Positions 31,471 through 39,781 of a stretch of DNA of 64,000 nt are shown in pieces. The notes beneath the pieces were generated by a model. It saw only the letters and a program-made list of their open reading frames with translations, did not search any database and had not been told where the DNA came from. Location of the stretch: contig NZ_CP108070.1 in assembly GCF_036178845.1 (NCBI RefSeq), positions 5,208,001 through 5,272,000 of the forward strand, in the 5' to 3' direction. The position numbers were made by a program, and so were the translations under genes. Positions within the stretch are counted from its first letter, which is position 1, and each line of letters starts with the position of its first letter. Origin of the DNA: Streptomyces sp. NBC_00271. Its GTDB lineage: Bacteria > Actinomycetota > Actinomycetes > Streptomycetales > Streptomycetaceae.

Positions 31471-32481
31471 ATGCCCACGAGTTCCGACGTGATCGACGAC
31501 GCCCCGCGGTCGCCCGACGACGCTTCGCTCCCCGCCGCCACGCTGGGTGGCGAGCGGAAGGGGTCACTCGAACAGATCACGCTGCTTCTCTTCATCGCTG
31601 TTCCGTTCGTAGCCCTCGTGGCAGCGGTGCCGCTGGCCTGGGGCCGGGGGGTGAGCTGGCTGGACATCGGCCTGCTGGTCTTCTTCTACTACCTGGGTTG
31701 CCACGGCGTCACGATCGGCTACCACCGCTACTTCACGCACGGCTCCTTCAAGGCGAAGCGTCCGCTGCGGATCGGGCTGGCGATCGCCGGTTCGCTGGCG
31801 GTCGAGGGCCCCGTGGTTCGCTGGGTCGCCGACCACCGCAAGCACCACAAGTTCTCCGACGCCGAGGGTGACCCCCACTCGCCGTGGCGCTACGGGGAGA
31901 CGGTGCCGGCCCTGATGAAGGGCCTGTGGTGGGCGCACATCGGCTGGATGTTCGACGAGGAGCGGACCCCGCAGGAGAAGTACGCGCCGGACCTGATCAA
32001 GGACCCGGCGATCCGTGCGATCTCGCGCCAGTTCATCTACTGGACGCTGCTGTCTCTCGCTCTCCCCCCGCTGATCGGTGGTCTGGCGACGATGTCCTGG
32101 TGGGGCGCGTTCACCGGCTTCTTCTGGGGTTCGCTCGTCCGGGTGGCGCTGCTGCACCACGTCACCTGGTCGATCAACTCGATCTGTCACGCGGTGGGCA
32201 AGCGGCCCTTCAAGTCGCGGGACCGCTCGGGCAACGTGTGGTGGCTGGCCGTGCTCTCCTGCGGTGAGTCCTGGCACAACCTGCACCACGCCGACCCGAC
32301 CTCGGCGCGGCACGGCGTGCAGCGCGGCCAGGTCGACTCCTCGGCGCGGATCATCCGCTGGTGCGAGCAGCTCGGCTGGGCGTACGACGTGCGCTGGCCG
32401 TCACGCTCGCGTATCGATTCGAAGCGCAACACGGACGGGTCCGCCTCCCGAGGCAAGACGGAAACCGCTGAAGCGGCATGA
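31471..32481 (+). CDS. Acyl-CoA/acyl-lipid delta-9-type fatty acid desaturase
   Basis: 336 residues from the ATG at 31471, with AAGGGG 6 nt upstream; an ATG two codons earlier is inside that site. The membrane di-iron desaturase shows the three histidine boxes: HRYFTH (85-90), HRKHH (122-126) and HNLHH (about 269-273), with DPHSP after the second. Hydrophobic pairs lie at about 36-57, 63-83 and 185-215. It introduces a double bond into long-chain acyl groups, tuning membrane fluidity. Its stop overlaps the start of the TetR gene (ATGA), so enzyme and regulator are co-translated. Confidence 0.94.
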   Translation: MPTSSDVIDDAPRSPDDASLPAATLGGERKGSLEQITLLLFIAVPFVALVAAVPLAWGRGVSWLDIGLLVFFYYLGCHGVTIGYHRYFTHGSFKAKRPLRIGLAIAGSLAVEGPVVRWVADHRKHHKFSDAEGDPHSPWRYGETVPALMKGLWWAHIGWMFDEERTPQEKYAPDLIKDPAIRAISRQFIYWTLLSLALPPLIGGLATMSWWGAFTGFFWGSLVRVALLHHVTWSINSICHAVGKRPFKSRDRSGNVWWLAVLSCGESWHNLHHADPTSARHGVQRGQVDSSARIIRWCEQLGWAYDVRWPSRSRIDSKRNTDGSASRGKTETAEAA

Positions 32482-33158
32482 TTGACGGCGTGGCGACCGA
32501 CTCCAGCAGCACCCCGAGCAGCAGTGAAAAGCCGCGGCGTGCGCGCCGCACCCGCATGACCGGTGCGGAGCGCCGTCAGCAGCTGCTGGAGATCGGTCGC
32601 ACCCTGTTCGCGGCGAAGGGCTTCGAGGGGACGTCGGTGGAGGAGATCGCGGCGAAGGCCGGCGTCTCCAAACCGGTGGTCTACGAGCACTTCGGCGGCA
32701 AGGAGGGGCTGTACGCGGTGGTGGTGGACCGCGAGATGCGCCGTCTGCTGGACATGGTGACCGGCTCCCTCACCGCCGGTCACCCCCGCGAGCTGTGCGA
32801 GCAGGCCGCATTCGCCCTGCTGGACTACATCGAGGAGTACACGGACGGCTTCCGGATCCTGGTCCGCGACTCGCCCATTCCCCAGTCGACGGGTTCCTTC
32901 GCGTCGCTGATCTCGGACATCGCCACCCAGGTGGAGGACATCCTGGGCCGCGAGTTCAAGCTGCGCGGCTTCGACCCGAAACTGGCTCCCCTCTACGCCC
33001 AGGCCCTGGTCGGCATGGTCGCCCTGACGGGCCAGTGGTGGCTGGACGTCCGCAAGCCCCGCAAGGCGGAGGTGGCGGCCCATCTGGTGAACCTGGCCTG
33101 GCACGGCCTGGACGGTCTGGAGCCGAAGCCGCGCTTGATCGGGCATCGCAAGTCCTAG
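32478..33158 (+). CDS. TetR family regulator of the desaturase operon
   Basis: 226 residues. The TetR HTH spans about 28-75 (RRQQLLEIGRTLFAAKGFEG, EEIAAKAGVSKPVVYEHFGG). The C-terminal domain is helical (LLDYIEEYTDGFRILVRDSP, LAPLYAQALVGMVALTGQWW). It overlaps the desaturase stop by 4 nt, and a TTACG-type palindrome covers the operon promoter, so this protein probably represses its own operon in response to an acyl ligand; the ligand is inferred only from context. Its 3' end overlaps the convergent VOC gene at a CTAG. Confidence 0.92.
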   Translation: MIDGVATDSSSTPSSSEKPRRARRTRMTGAERRQQLLEIGRTLFAAKGFEGTSVEEIAAKAGVSKPVVYEHFGGKEGLYAVVVDREMRRLLDMVTGSLTAGHPRELCEQAAFALLDYIEEYTDGFRILVRDSPIPQSTGSFASLISDIATQVEDILGREFKLRGFDPKLAPLYAQALVGMVALTGQWWLDVRKPRKAEVAAHLVNLAWHGLDGLEPKPRLIGHRKS

Positions 33159-33526
33159 GCCGCGGATCCGAGTGGCTCCAGGAACTCCAGTCGGTTGCCG
33201 ACGGGGTCCTCGGAGTAGAAGCGGCGGTGGCCGGGGAGGTTGTCGTCCCAGGTGACCTCGGCCTCGTGGGCGCGCAGGCGGGCGGCGAACGCCTCGATGC
33301 CGGTGACGCGCAGCCCGGGGTGGGCCTTCTTCGCGGGCCGGAAGTCCTGCTCGATCCCCAGGTGCAGCTGCACGGCCCCCGCGCGGAACCAGCAGCCGCC
33401 GCGGGCGGCGAGGACGGGCGGTTTGGGGATCTCGGTCATGCCGAGAACCTCTATGTAGTACCCGCGCAGGGAGTCCTCCGAGCCGGGCGGGGCCGCGAGC
33501 TGGACGTGGTCGACGGCGGCGAGCAT
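33155..33526 (-). CDS. VOC (glyoxalase/bleomycin resistance) superfamily protein
   Basis: 123 residues. One VOC domain of two beta-alpha-beta-beta-beta modules: AAVDHVQLAAPPGSEDSLRG with the first metal-ligand-type His, then FRAGAVQLHLGIEQDF, and a C-terminal TWDDNLPGHRRFYSEDPVGN ending LEFLEP. The His, His and Glu pattern is compatible with a metal centre. The substrate is unknown. It starts 4 nt after the methyltransferase stop, so the two form an operon that MarR may control. Confidence 0.88.
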   Translation of the reverse strand: MLAAVDHVQLAAPPGSEDSLRGYYIEVLGMTEIPKPPVLAARGGCWFRAGAVQLHLGIEQDFRPAKKAHPGLRVTGIEAFAARLRAHEAEVTWDDNLPGHRRFYSEDPVGNRLEFLEPLGSAA

Positions 33527-33530
33527 CCGC

Positions 33531-34340
33531 TCACGCTCCCTTGTGCGCCACGGCGAACAGGCGGCGGAAGGGCAGCACCGTGCCGTACGGGGCCGTCGGG
33601 TAGGCGTCGCGCAGCAGGTCGCGGTATTCGGTGACGAAGGCGTCGCGGGCCTCCGGGTCGTCGGCGAGGGCCGTCAGCACCGGGCGCAGCCCTGTGCCCT
33701 TCACCCAGTCCAGTACCGGGTCCTCACCGGTCAGGATCTGCTCGTACGTCGTCTGCCAGACGTCCGCCTCGCAGCCGAGGCGGGCCAGCCGGTCCAGGTA
33801 GACCAGCGGTTCGTGGACGGAGTCCTCGTGTCGCAGGACGTCTTCGAGGCGGTCCTTCCAGCGGGCGGAGGCGGCGAGCTCGCGCATCAGGGCGTGCAGG
33901 GGCGCGTCGATGTTGTCGGGAACCTGGAAGGCGAAGGTGCCGCCGGGCGCCAGCGCGGCGACCCAGTCGCGGAACCGTTCCAGATGCCCGGGCACCCACT
34001 GCAGCGCCGCGTTGGACACGATCAGGTCGTACGTCTCGGTGGGCGCCCAGGTCGCCGCGTCCGCGTGGGCGAAGTCGAGGCGTCCGCCGCCGGCCGTGGG
34101 GCCCTCGTACGGCTGTGTCCTGGCGAGCATCTCGGGGGAGTTGTCGTATCCGGTGATGCGCGCGGTGGGCCAGCGGTCGGCGAGGAGGACGGTCACGTTG
34201 CCGGGGCCGCAGCCGAGGTCGGCGATGCGGGGCGGGGTGCCGGGGAGGTCGGGGACCCGGGCGAGGAGGTCGATGAACGGGCGGGCGCGGTGGCCGGCGT
34301 GGCGCAGGTACTGGGCGGGGTCCCAGGTGGGAGTGGTCAT
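33531..34340 (-). CDS. tam: Trans-aconitate 2-methyltransferase-like SAM methyltransferase
   Basis: 269 residues, slightly longer than E. coli Tam. A class I SAM-binding fold: IADLGCGPGNVTVLLADRWP as motif I (41-60), YDNSPEML as the acidic loop, and LIVSNAALQWVPGH as motif IV. The Tam-like features are QYLRHAGHRARPFIDLLARV at the N-terminus and the AFQVPDN segment. Tam methylates trans-aconitate, a toxic by-product of the TCA cycle; assignment to that substrate is by family resemblance. It is divergent from a MarR gene across three tandem 15-bp repeats and co-transcribed with the VOC gene. Confidence 0.83.
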   Translation of the reverse strand: MTTPTWDPAQYLRHAGHRARPFIDLLARVPDLPGTPPRIADLGCGPGNVTVLLADRWPTARITGYDNSPEMLARTQPYEGPTAGGGRLDFAHADAATWAPTETYDLIVSNAALQWVPGHLERFRDWVAALAPGGTFAFQVPDNIDAPLHALMRELAASARWKDRLEDVLRHEDSVHEPLVYLDRLARLGCEADVWQTTYEQILTGEDPVLDWVKGTGLRPVLTALADDPEARDAFVTEYRDLLRDAYPTAPYGTVLPFRRLFAVAHKGA

Positions 34341-34366
34341 GTCTGCTACTTTCCCCTCACACTTAT

Positions 34367-34422
34367 CTCGACGTCAAGAGACTTGATATCAAGAGACTTC
34401 ATGTCGACACAACCACTACACT
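34367..34422. promoter_or_regulatory. Three tandem 15-bp operators and marR -10 box
   Basis: Three adjoining 15-bp units: CTCGACGTCAAGAGA (34367-34381), CTTGATATCAAGAGA (34382-34396) and CTTCATGTCGACACA (34397-34411). The middle one contains the perfect 12-bp palindrome CTTGATATCAAG, typical of MarR sites. TACACT (34417-34422) is a -10 box 7 nt before the marR ATG, implying a leaderless message. MarR binding here would cover both divergent promoters. Confidence 0.65.
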
Positions 34423-34429
34423 GATCGTC

Positions 34430-34927
34430 ATGGAGGACGAGGTCGATCGGCTGGTCGCAGCGTGGCGCCGGGAGCGCCCTGACCTCGACGTGGAACCGCT
34501 CGAGGTACTCAGCCGGGTGAGCAGGCTCGCCCGGCACCTGGACCGCGCCCGACGGCTGGCGTTCTCCGAGCACAGCCTGGAGCCCTGGGAGTTCGACGTG
34601 CTGACCGCACTGCGGCGCGCGGGCTCCCCGTACCAGCTCTCCCCCGGCCAGCTGCTCACACAGACGCTCGTCACGTCCGGCACGATGACCAACCGCATCG
34701 ACCGGTTGACGAAGAAGGGCCTGGTGGAGCGCCTCCCGGACCCGAGCGACCGCCGGGGCGTACTCGTGCGCCTCACGGACGAGGGACGCGACCGTGCCGA
34801 CCAGGCGCTGGCCGGACTCCTCGACCAGGAGCGCGCGATCCTGGCCGAGCTCAGCAGGGCGCAGCGCGGTGAACTCGCGTCCCTGCTACGCCAGCTGACC
34901 GCCCCGTTCGACAACATCCCCGGTTAG
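34430..34927 (+). CDS. MarR family transcriptional regulator
   Basis: 165 residues. A winged-helix MarR protein: RVSRLARHLDRARRLAFSEH forms the N-terminal dimerisation helix, and WEFDVLTALRRAG leads to the recognition region GQLLTQTLVTSGTMTNRIDR. The wing is KGLVERLPDPSDRRGVLVRL with its conserved D-x-R-R, and C-terminal helices complete the dimer. It is divergent from the tam-VOC operon with MarR-type repeats between, so it probably controls that operon and itself. The 3' end overlaps the convergent response regulator gene by 42 nt. Confidence 0.93.
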   Translation: MEDEVDRLVAAWRRERPDLDVEPLEVLSRVSRLARHLDRARRLAFSEHSLEPWEFDVLTALRRAGSPYQLSPGQLLTQTLVTSGTMTNRIDRLTKKGLVERLPDPSDRRGVLVRLTDEGRDRADQALAGLLDQERAILAELSRAQRGELASLLRQLTAPFDNIPG

Positions 34928-35653
34928 GTCGACGGGCCCGACCCCGGCCCGGCGGGCGACGGCGACCGCGGCGAGCGTCGAGTGGACGCCCAACTTCCCC
35001 AGCACGTTCTGCATATGGGTCCGGACGGTGTGCGGGGAGAGGAACAACCTCTCCGCGACGGCCTTCCGCCCCAGCCCCGCGACCATGCACCGCAGCACTT
35101 CCCGCTCCCGCGGCGTGAGCGACTCGACCAGCCGCTCGCTCTCGGTGCGGTGCTTGCGCGCGGCGGTCAACTCCCGCAGGACGCCGGTGAGCAGGGCGGG
35201 CGGCAGATGCGTCTCGTCGCGCAGCACACCCCGTATGACGGTCAGGAGCCGCGACAGGGAACAGTCCTTGGCGACCCACCCCGAGGCGCCGGCCTGCAGT
35301 GCGAGGGCGGCGCGGCGCGGATCGTCCTTCTCGGCGAGGACGACGATGCGCACGCTCGGCTGCCCCGAACGGACGCCCGCGACGAGCGAGATGCCGTCGA
35401 CGAGCCCGTCCTCGTTGCCCTCCTGGACCGGTACGGCAGGACGGGCGCCGGGCAGATTGCCGCCCAGGTCGGCGTCGACGAGCAGCACGTCGAATCTGCG
35501 GCCCTCCGCGGACGCCCGCTCCAGGCAGCGCAGCGCGGCCGGGCCGCTGCCGGCGGCGGACACGTCGACGTCGGGCTCGGCGGCCAGGGCGGCGGCGAGC
35601 GACTCGGCGAAGATGCGGTGGTCGTCGACGACCAGGACACGGATGCGAACCAC
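34886..35653 (-). CDS. NarL/LuxR-type response regulator, orphan
   Basis: 255 residues from the GTG at 35653, with GTGGGGG upstream; longer in-frame starts read into non-conserved sequence. The receiver domain has Asp10/Asp11 and phospho-acceptor Asp60 (VLLVDADLGG), an unusual insertion of about 20 residues after it (NLPGARPAVPVQEGN), and the conserved Lys129 (GWVAKD). The LuxR HTH spans about 177-236 (LTPREREVLRCMVAGLGRKA, LSPHTVRTHMQNVLGKLGVH). No kinase gene is adjacent; the orphan kinase at 20918 is a conceivable but unsupported partner. The last 42 nt overlap marR in antisense. Confidence 0.9.
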   Translation of the reverse strand: MVRIRVLVVDDHRIFAESLAAALAAEPDVDVSAAGSGPAALRCLERASAEGRRFDVLLVDADLGGNLPGARPAVPVQEGNEDGLVDGISLVAGVRSGQPSVRIVVLAEKDDPRRAALALQAGASGWVAKDCSLSRLLTVIRGVLRDETHLPPALLTGVLRELTAARKHRTESERLVESLTPREREVLRCMVAGLGRKAVAERLFLSPHTVRTHMQNVLGKLGVHSTLAAVAVARRAGVGPVDLTGDVVERGGQLA

Positions 35654-35921
35654 TGATACCCCCACTGGTCGGGGGACGGACCGGCGCAGGTACGACACCC
35701 GAAGTGATCCCGAGCCCGCTCGAACTCGGAACACGGGGTGCCGCAGCCGCACGGCCGCCGCCGTGCTGGAACTGCTACCCCCACTTCGGGCGTCGTACCC
35801 GACTGTCTCGCCCCCTGATCAGCACCGGCCCCCACCGGCGCTGTTCACAGGGTACGACCGGGGGCGGGCAGCGGAAGGCAATTTGCAGAACTGATTGGCC
35901 AGCGCGTTTATGGTGAGCCGT

Positions 35922-36365
35922 ATGTTTCGTATGGAGACAGGAGACGACAAAGACCGGCGTGATCTGCTCCGCCGGCGACTGCGCGACACGAACACACAGG
36001 CGTCTCCGATCCTCCGCGCTCTGCGCGGCACCCCTGCCGAACGGGAACTTCCGCTCCACGTCTGGGCCTTGGACGCCGACGGGGCGCTCGCGGGCGGGCT
36101 CGTCGGACACACCTGGACGACGTGGCTGCACGTGACGTACCTCTGGGTGGACGCGCCCCACCGCGGCGCGGGCCTCGGCGGCCGGCTCCTCGCCGAGGCC
36201 GAGCGCCTCGCCCACGAGGAGCGCGGCTGCCGCAACTCCCGCCTGGAAACCTGGGACTTCCAGGCCCCCGAGTTCTACAGGAAACACGGCTACGAGGTCG
36301 TATGCGTGATCCCCGACTACCCGCCGGGGATCACGGAATACACCTTGACCAAGCAGTTGCCCTGA
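35922..36365 (+). CDS. GNAT family N-acetyltransferase
   Basis: 147 residues from the ATG at 35922 (GGTGAG just upstream); ATG 35910 and ATG 35931 are other in-frame choices. It is a short single-domain GNAT: LHVWALDADGALAGGLVGHT as strands 2-3, LHVTYLWVDAPHRGAGLGGR as strand 4 plus the acetyl-CoA pyrophosphate loop (R-G-x-G-x-G-like), and FQAPEFYRKHGYEVV as motif B. Close relatives of this type act on small molecules or rRNA-linked antibiotics; the substrate is unknown. It converges on galK across a repeat element. Confidence 0.87.
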   Translation: MFRMETGDDKDRRDLLRRRLRDTNTQASPILRALRGTPAERELPLHVWALDADGALAGGLVGHTWTTWLHVTYLWVDAPHRGAGLGGRLLAEAERLAHEERGCRNSRLETWDFQAPEFYRKHGYEVVCVIPDYPPGITEYTLTKQLP

Positions 36366-36377
36366 GGCCTTTGCCTT

Positions 36378-36450
36378 TAGGGGCGCGGGGCTGTCACATC
36401 ATGCGGCTCCGCCGCGTGGGCGCGCCCAGCCCCCACGGCCCGCAGACGAA
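36378..36450. repeat. Dispersed repeat, copy 3
   Basis: AGGGGCGCGGGGCTGT (36379 onward), an inner hairpin GCGGCTCCGCCGC, and CCAGCCCCCACGGCCCGCAG correspond to the arms of the element at 20729. It fills the gap between the convergent GNAT and galK genes and may serve as their terminator. Confidence 0.65.
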
Positions 36451-36465
36451 AACCGCACCCCGGGG

Positions 36466-37608
36466 TCAGCTCAGACGCCGGGCGCCCGCCGAGGGCACCG
36501 CCGGAAAGACCCGGGGAGCCGTATAACCGGCGGAGCCGAACGCCTCGGTCACCGCCTTCGTCACCGTGTCCACATCCGCCGACTCCACCAGCACGATCGC
36601 CGAGCCGCCGAAGCCGCCCCCGGTCATCCGCGCACCCAGCGCCCCCGCGGCATTGGCCGTGGCGACCACCAGATCCAGTTCCTCGCAGGAGATCCGCAGG
36701 TCGTCCCGGAGCGAGGCGTGCCCGTCCGTGAGGACAGGACCGATGGCCCGGACATCCCCGGCGTCCAGCAGCGCGATGACCCGTTCCACCCGGTGGTCGT
36801 CGGAGACGACGTGGCGGACGTATCGGCGTACGCGCTCGTCCGACAGGCGCGCGAGCGCCGCGTCGAGCTCCTCGTACGCGACATCCCGCAGATGCGAGAC
36901 CCCGAGCTGCCGCGCGCCCTCCTCGCACCCTTCGCGCCGCTCGGCATACGCCCCGTCGCCCAGCGCGTGCTTCACCCGCGTGTCGACGACCAGCAGCTCC
37001 AGCCCCTGGGAGGCCAGATCGAAGGGGACCTGCCGGATGGACAGATCGCGGCAGTCGAGGTGCAGGGCGTGCCCCTCGGTGCAGCACGCGGACGCCGTCT
37101 GGTCCATGATCCCGCAGGGCACGCCGACGAAGTCGTTCTCGGCGCGCTGGGCGATGCGGGCCAGTTCGGGCCCGGTGAGGCCGAGTTCGTACAGGTCGTC
37201 GAGGGCCAGCGCCGTCACGACCTCCAGAGCGGCGGAGGAGGACAGGCCCGCCCCCGTCGGCACGGTCGAGGCGAGGTGCACGTCCGCGCCCGTCACCGCA
37301 TGCCCCGTCTCGCGCAGCGCCCACACCACGCCCGCCGGATACGCGGCCCAGCTGGTGTTGGTCAGCGGCGCCAGCTCGTCGACGTGCAGTTCGACGACCG
37401 GGCCCTCGATGTCGGCGGAGTGCAGCCGCAGCACCCCGTCCGTGCGCCGGGACACCGCCGCCACCGCCGTGTGCGGCAGGGCGAGCGGCATCACGAACCC
37501 CTCGTTGAAGTCCGTGTACTCGCCGATCAGGTTGACCCGCCCCGGCGCCGCCCAGACGCCTTCCGGTGCGGTCCCGTACAGCTCCTCGAACCCCTCGCGA
37601 ACGCCCAC
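36466..37608 (-). CDS. galK: Galactokinase
   Basis: 380 residues from the GTG at 37608, 8 nt after the galE stop; an ATG at 37647 would overlap galE. It phosphorylates galactose at C1 in the Leloir pathway. GHMP-kinase motifs: the galactokinase signature PGRVNLIGEYTDFNEGFVMP (22-41), the ATP loop PTGAGLSSSAALE (117-129) and the C-terminal MTGGGFGGSAI (about 333-343). It is the last gene of the galT-galE-galK operon, whose promoter lies upstream of galT. Confidence 0.96.
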   Translation of the reverse strand: MGVREGFEELYGTAPEGVWAAPGRVNLIGEYTDFNEGFVMPLALPHTAVAAVSRRTDGVLRLHSADIEGPVVELHVDELAPLTNTSWAAYPAGVVWALRETGHAVTGADVHLASTVPTGAGLSSSAALEVVTALALDDLYELGLTGPELARIAQRAENDFVGVPCGIMDQTASACCTEGHALHLDCRDLSIRQVPFDLASQGLELLVVDTRVKHALGDGAYAERREGCEEGARQLGVSHLRDVAYEELDAALARLSDERVRRYVRHVVSDDHRVERVIALLDAGDVRAIGPVLTDGHASLRDDLRISCEELDLVVATANAAGALGARMTGGGFGGSAIVLVESADVDTVTKAVTEAFGSAGYTAPRVFPAVPSAGARRLS

Positions 37609-37616
37609 CGAATTAC

Positions 37617-38579
37617 CTACCGCTCCTTGTTCTGAGCGAACGCCCATGCGTCCGCGACGATCCCCGCGAGATCCGCGCGGGACGGGTTCCAGCCGAGCCG
37701 CTCGCGCGCGGTCGCCGCCGAGGCGACGAGTACGGCCGGGTCCCCGGCCCGGCGCGGGGCCACGACCTCGGGGATCGGGTGCCCCGTGACCTGGCGGACG
37801 GTCTCGATGACCTCGCGGACGGAGAAGCCGTTGCCGTTGCCGAGATTGCAGATGAGGTGCTCACCGGCGGTGGCCGCCTCGACGGCCAGCAAATGCGCCT
37901 CCGCCAGGTCCGCCACGTGGATGTAGTCGCGGACGCAGGTGCCGTCCGGCGTCGGGTAGTCGTCGCCGAACACGGAGATCGCGTCCCGCCGTCCCTGCGC
38001 GACCTGGAGGACGAGCGGGATGAGGTGCGACTCGGGGTCGTGGCGCTCGCCCTGCGCCCCGTACGCGCCGGCCACGTTGAAGTAGCGCAGCGACACCGCG
38101 CCCAGTCCGTGGGCCGCCGCCTCGCCGGTGATCATGTGGTCGACGGCGAGCTTGGAGGCGCCGTAGGGGTTGGTGGGCCTCGTCGGCGCGGACTCGACGA
38201 TCGGGCTCTGCTCCGGCTCGCCGTACGTGGCGGCCGTGGAGGAGAAGACCAGCTTGCGCACGCCCGCCTCGCGCATCGCCGCGAGCAGCGCCATGGTGCC
38301 GCCGACGTTGTTGTCCCAGTACTTCTCGGGCTTCACGACGGACTCGCCGACCTGCGAGAACGCGGCGAAGTGCAGCACGGCGTCGTACGAGGGGTCCAGC
38401 CACTTGCCGGCGTCGCGGATGTCGCCCTCGATGAAGGAAGCCCCGGCCGGGACGCCCTCGCGGAAGCCCGTCGACAGGTTGTCGAGGACCGTCACCTCGT
38501 GACCGGCCTCGATCAGATGCTGCGCGACCACACTGCCGACATAACCCGCGCCACCCGTGACCAGATACTTCCCACTCAT
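37617..38579 (-). CDS. galE: UDP-glucose 4-epimerase
   Basis: 320 residues. An extended short-chain dehydrogenase with the NAD-binding GGAGYVGS (9-16), the SSTAATYG catalytic region with Ser/Thr, and the catalytic pair Tyr139/Lys143 ([11 protein letters not shown]). It interconverts UDP-galactose and UDP-glucose. Its ATG overlaps the galT stop (ATGA), so the genes are translationally coupled. The order galT-galE-galK is that of the classical Streptomyces gal operon. Confidence 0.96.
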   Translation of the reverse strand: MSGKYLVTGGAGYVGSVVAQHLIEAGHEVTVLDNLSTGFREGVPAGASFIEGDIRDAGKWLDPSYDAVLHFAAFSQVGESVVKPEKYWDNNVGGTMALLAAMREAGVRKLVFSSTAATYGEPEQSPIVESAPTRPTNPYGASKLAVDHMITGEAAAHGLGAVSLRYFNVAGAYGAQGERHDPESHLIPLVLQVAQGRRDAISVFGDDYPTPDGTCVRDYIHVADLAEAHLLAVEAATAGEHLICNLGNGNGFSVREVIETVRQVTGHPIPEVVAPRRAGDPAVLVASAATARERLGWNPSRADLAGIVADAWAFAQNKER

Positions 38580-39640
38580 GAACTCGCTACCTCTCGTAGT
38601 CGCTGGGCCGCGGCTTCCGGCGGCACGTCGTTGATGAACACGCTCATGCCGGACTCGGAACCCGCGAGGAACTTCAGCTTGCCGGAAGTGCGGCGAATGG
38701 TGAAAAGCTCGAGGTGAAGCGCGAAGTCGTCCCTGCTCACACCCTCGAACTCCGCCAGCGCGCCGAACGGCGCCTGGTGCCAGGCGGCGATGTACGGCGT
38801 CGGAGGCTCCCCGTCACCGAAGATCCGGTCGAAGCGCCTCAAGAGTTCCAGATAGACCTGGGGGAACTCTGTGCGCGCCTCCTCGTCGAGCCCGAGCAGG
38901 TCGGGCACCCGCCGCTTGGGATAGAGGTGGACCTCGTAGGGCCAGTGCGCGGCGTACGGCACGAAGGCGACCCAGCTCTCGGTCTCCAGGACGATCCGGT
39001 CGCCCTCGGCCAGTTCGCGTGCGACGACGTCGTCGAAGAGGTTCTGGCCGCCGGTGGCCTCCTTGTGCGCGGCCAGCGAGCGCAGCATCAGGGCCGTACG
39101 CGGGGTGGTGAACGGGTAGGCGTAGATCTGCCCGTGCGGGTGGCCGAGGGTGACGCCGATCTCCTCGCCGCGGTTCTCGAAACAGAAGACCTGTTCGACG
39201 GAGGGGAGGTGGGACAGCTCCGCCGTGCGGTCCGTCCACGCCTCCAGGACGAGCCCCGCCTGCTCCTCGGTGAGGTCGGCGAAGGACGAGTCGTGGTCGG
39301 AGGTGAAGCAGACGACCTCGCAGCGTCCGGAGTCGCCGGCGAGCGAGGGGAAACGATTCTCGAAGACGACCACGTCGTACGAGGAGTCCGGGATCTCGCT
39401 CAGCCGGCCGCCCTGCGAGGGGCACAGGGGGCACTCGTTCGCCGGGGGGTGGTAGGTACGCCCCTGGCGGTGCGAGGCGATCGCGACCGAGTCGCCGAGG
39501 AGCGGGTCGCGGCGCACCTGGGAGCTGGTGACGGTGGGCTCCAGCGGGCGTCGGTCCACCGCGTCGCGCACCGTGTTGTCGCCCGAGTCGTAGTAGATCA
39601 GCTCACGACCGTCAGCAAGCCGGGTCGAGGTCTTCTTCAC
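38576..39640 (-). CDS. galT: Galactose-1-phosphate uridylyltransferase
   Basis: 354 residues from the GTG at 39640, with GAGGAG 8 nt upstream. The HIT-superfamily active site [11 protein letters not shown] lies near 160-170; its second His is the nucleotide-binding nucleophile. [12 protein letters not shown] carries a zinc-type Cys pair, and the C-terminal [12 protein letters not shown] region completes the two-domain fold. It exchanges UMP between UDP-glucose and galactose 1-phosphate. It is the first gene of the operon, divergent from the symporter gene. Confidence 0.96.
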   Translation of the reverse strand: MKKTSTRLADGRELIYYDSGDNTVRDAVDRRPLEPTVTSSQVRRDPLLGDSVAIASHRQGRTYHPPANECPLCPSQGGRLSEIPDSSYDVVVFENRFPSLAGDSGRCEVVCFTSDHDSSFADLTEEQAGLVLEAWTDRTAELSHLPSVEQVFCFENRGEEIGVTLGHPHGQIYAYPFTTPRTALMLRSLAAHKEATGGQNLFDDVVARELAEGDRIVLETESWVAFVPYAAHWPYEVHLYPKRRVPDLLGLDEEARTEFPQVYLELLRRFDRIFGDGEPPTPYIAAWHQAPFGALAEFEGVSRDDFALHLELFTIRRTSGKLKFLAGSESGMSVFINDVPPEAAAQRLREVASS

Positions 39641-39691
39641 CGCTGGACTCCTCATCCACACCACACCCAACCATCAAACAGAACCGAACAC

Positions 39692-39720
39692 AACAAACCA
39701 CAAAGCAACAGGGACGTCAA
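39692..39720 (-). promoter_or_regulatory. Candidate gal operon promoter
   Basis: On the minus strand TTGACG (39720-39715), a 17-nt spacer and TTTGTT (39697-39692) precede galT. The leader is strikingly T/G-rich, with repeated TTTG, TTGTG and GTTTG words (39660-39705), as expected for direct-repeat operators of sugar regulators. No regulator gene is adjacent. The Streptomyces gal operon is known to be galactose-inducible and glucose-repressed from a promoter in this position. Confidence 0.45.
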
Positions 39721-39781
39721 TGCCTGCGGGGGTTTGGGGGGTGTCTGTGAAGCTTGGGCAGCATCGTGGGACTCATGGGGC

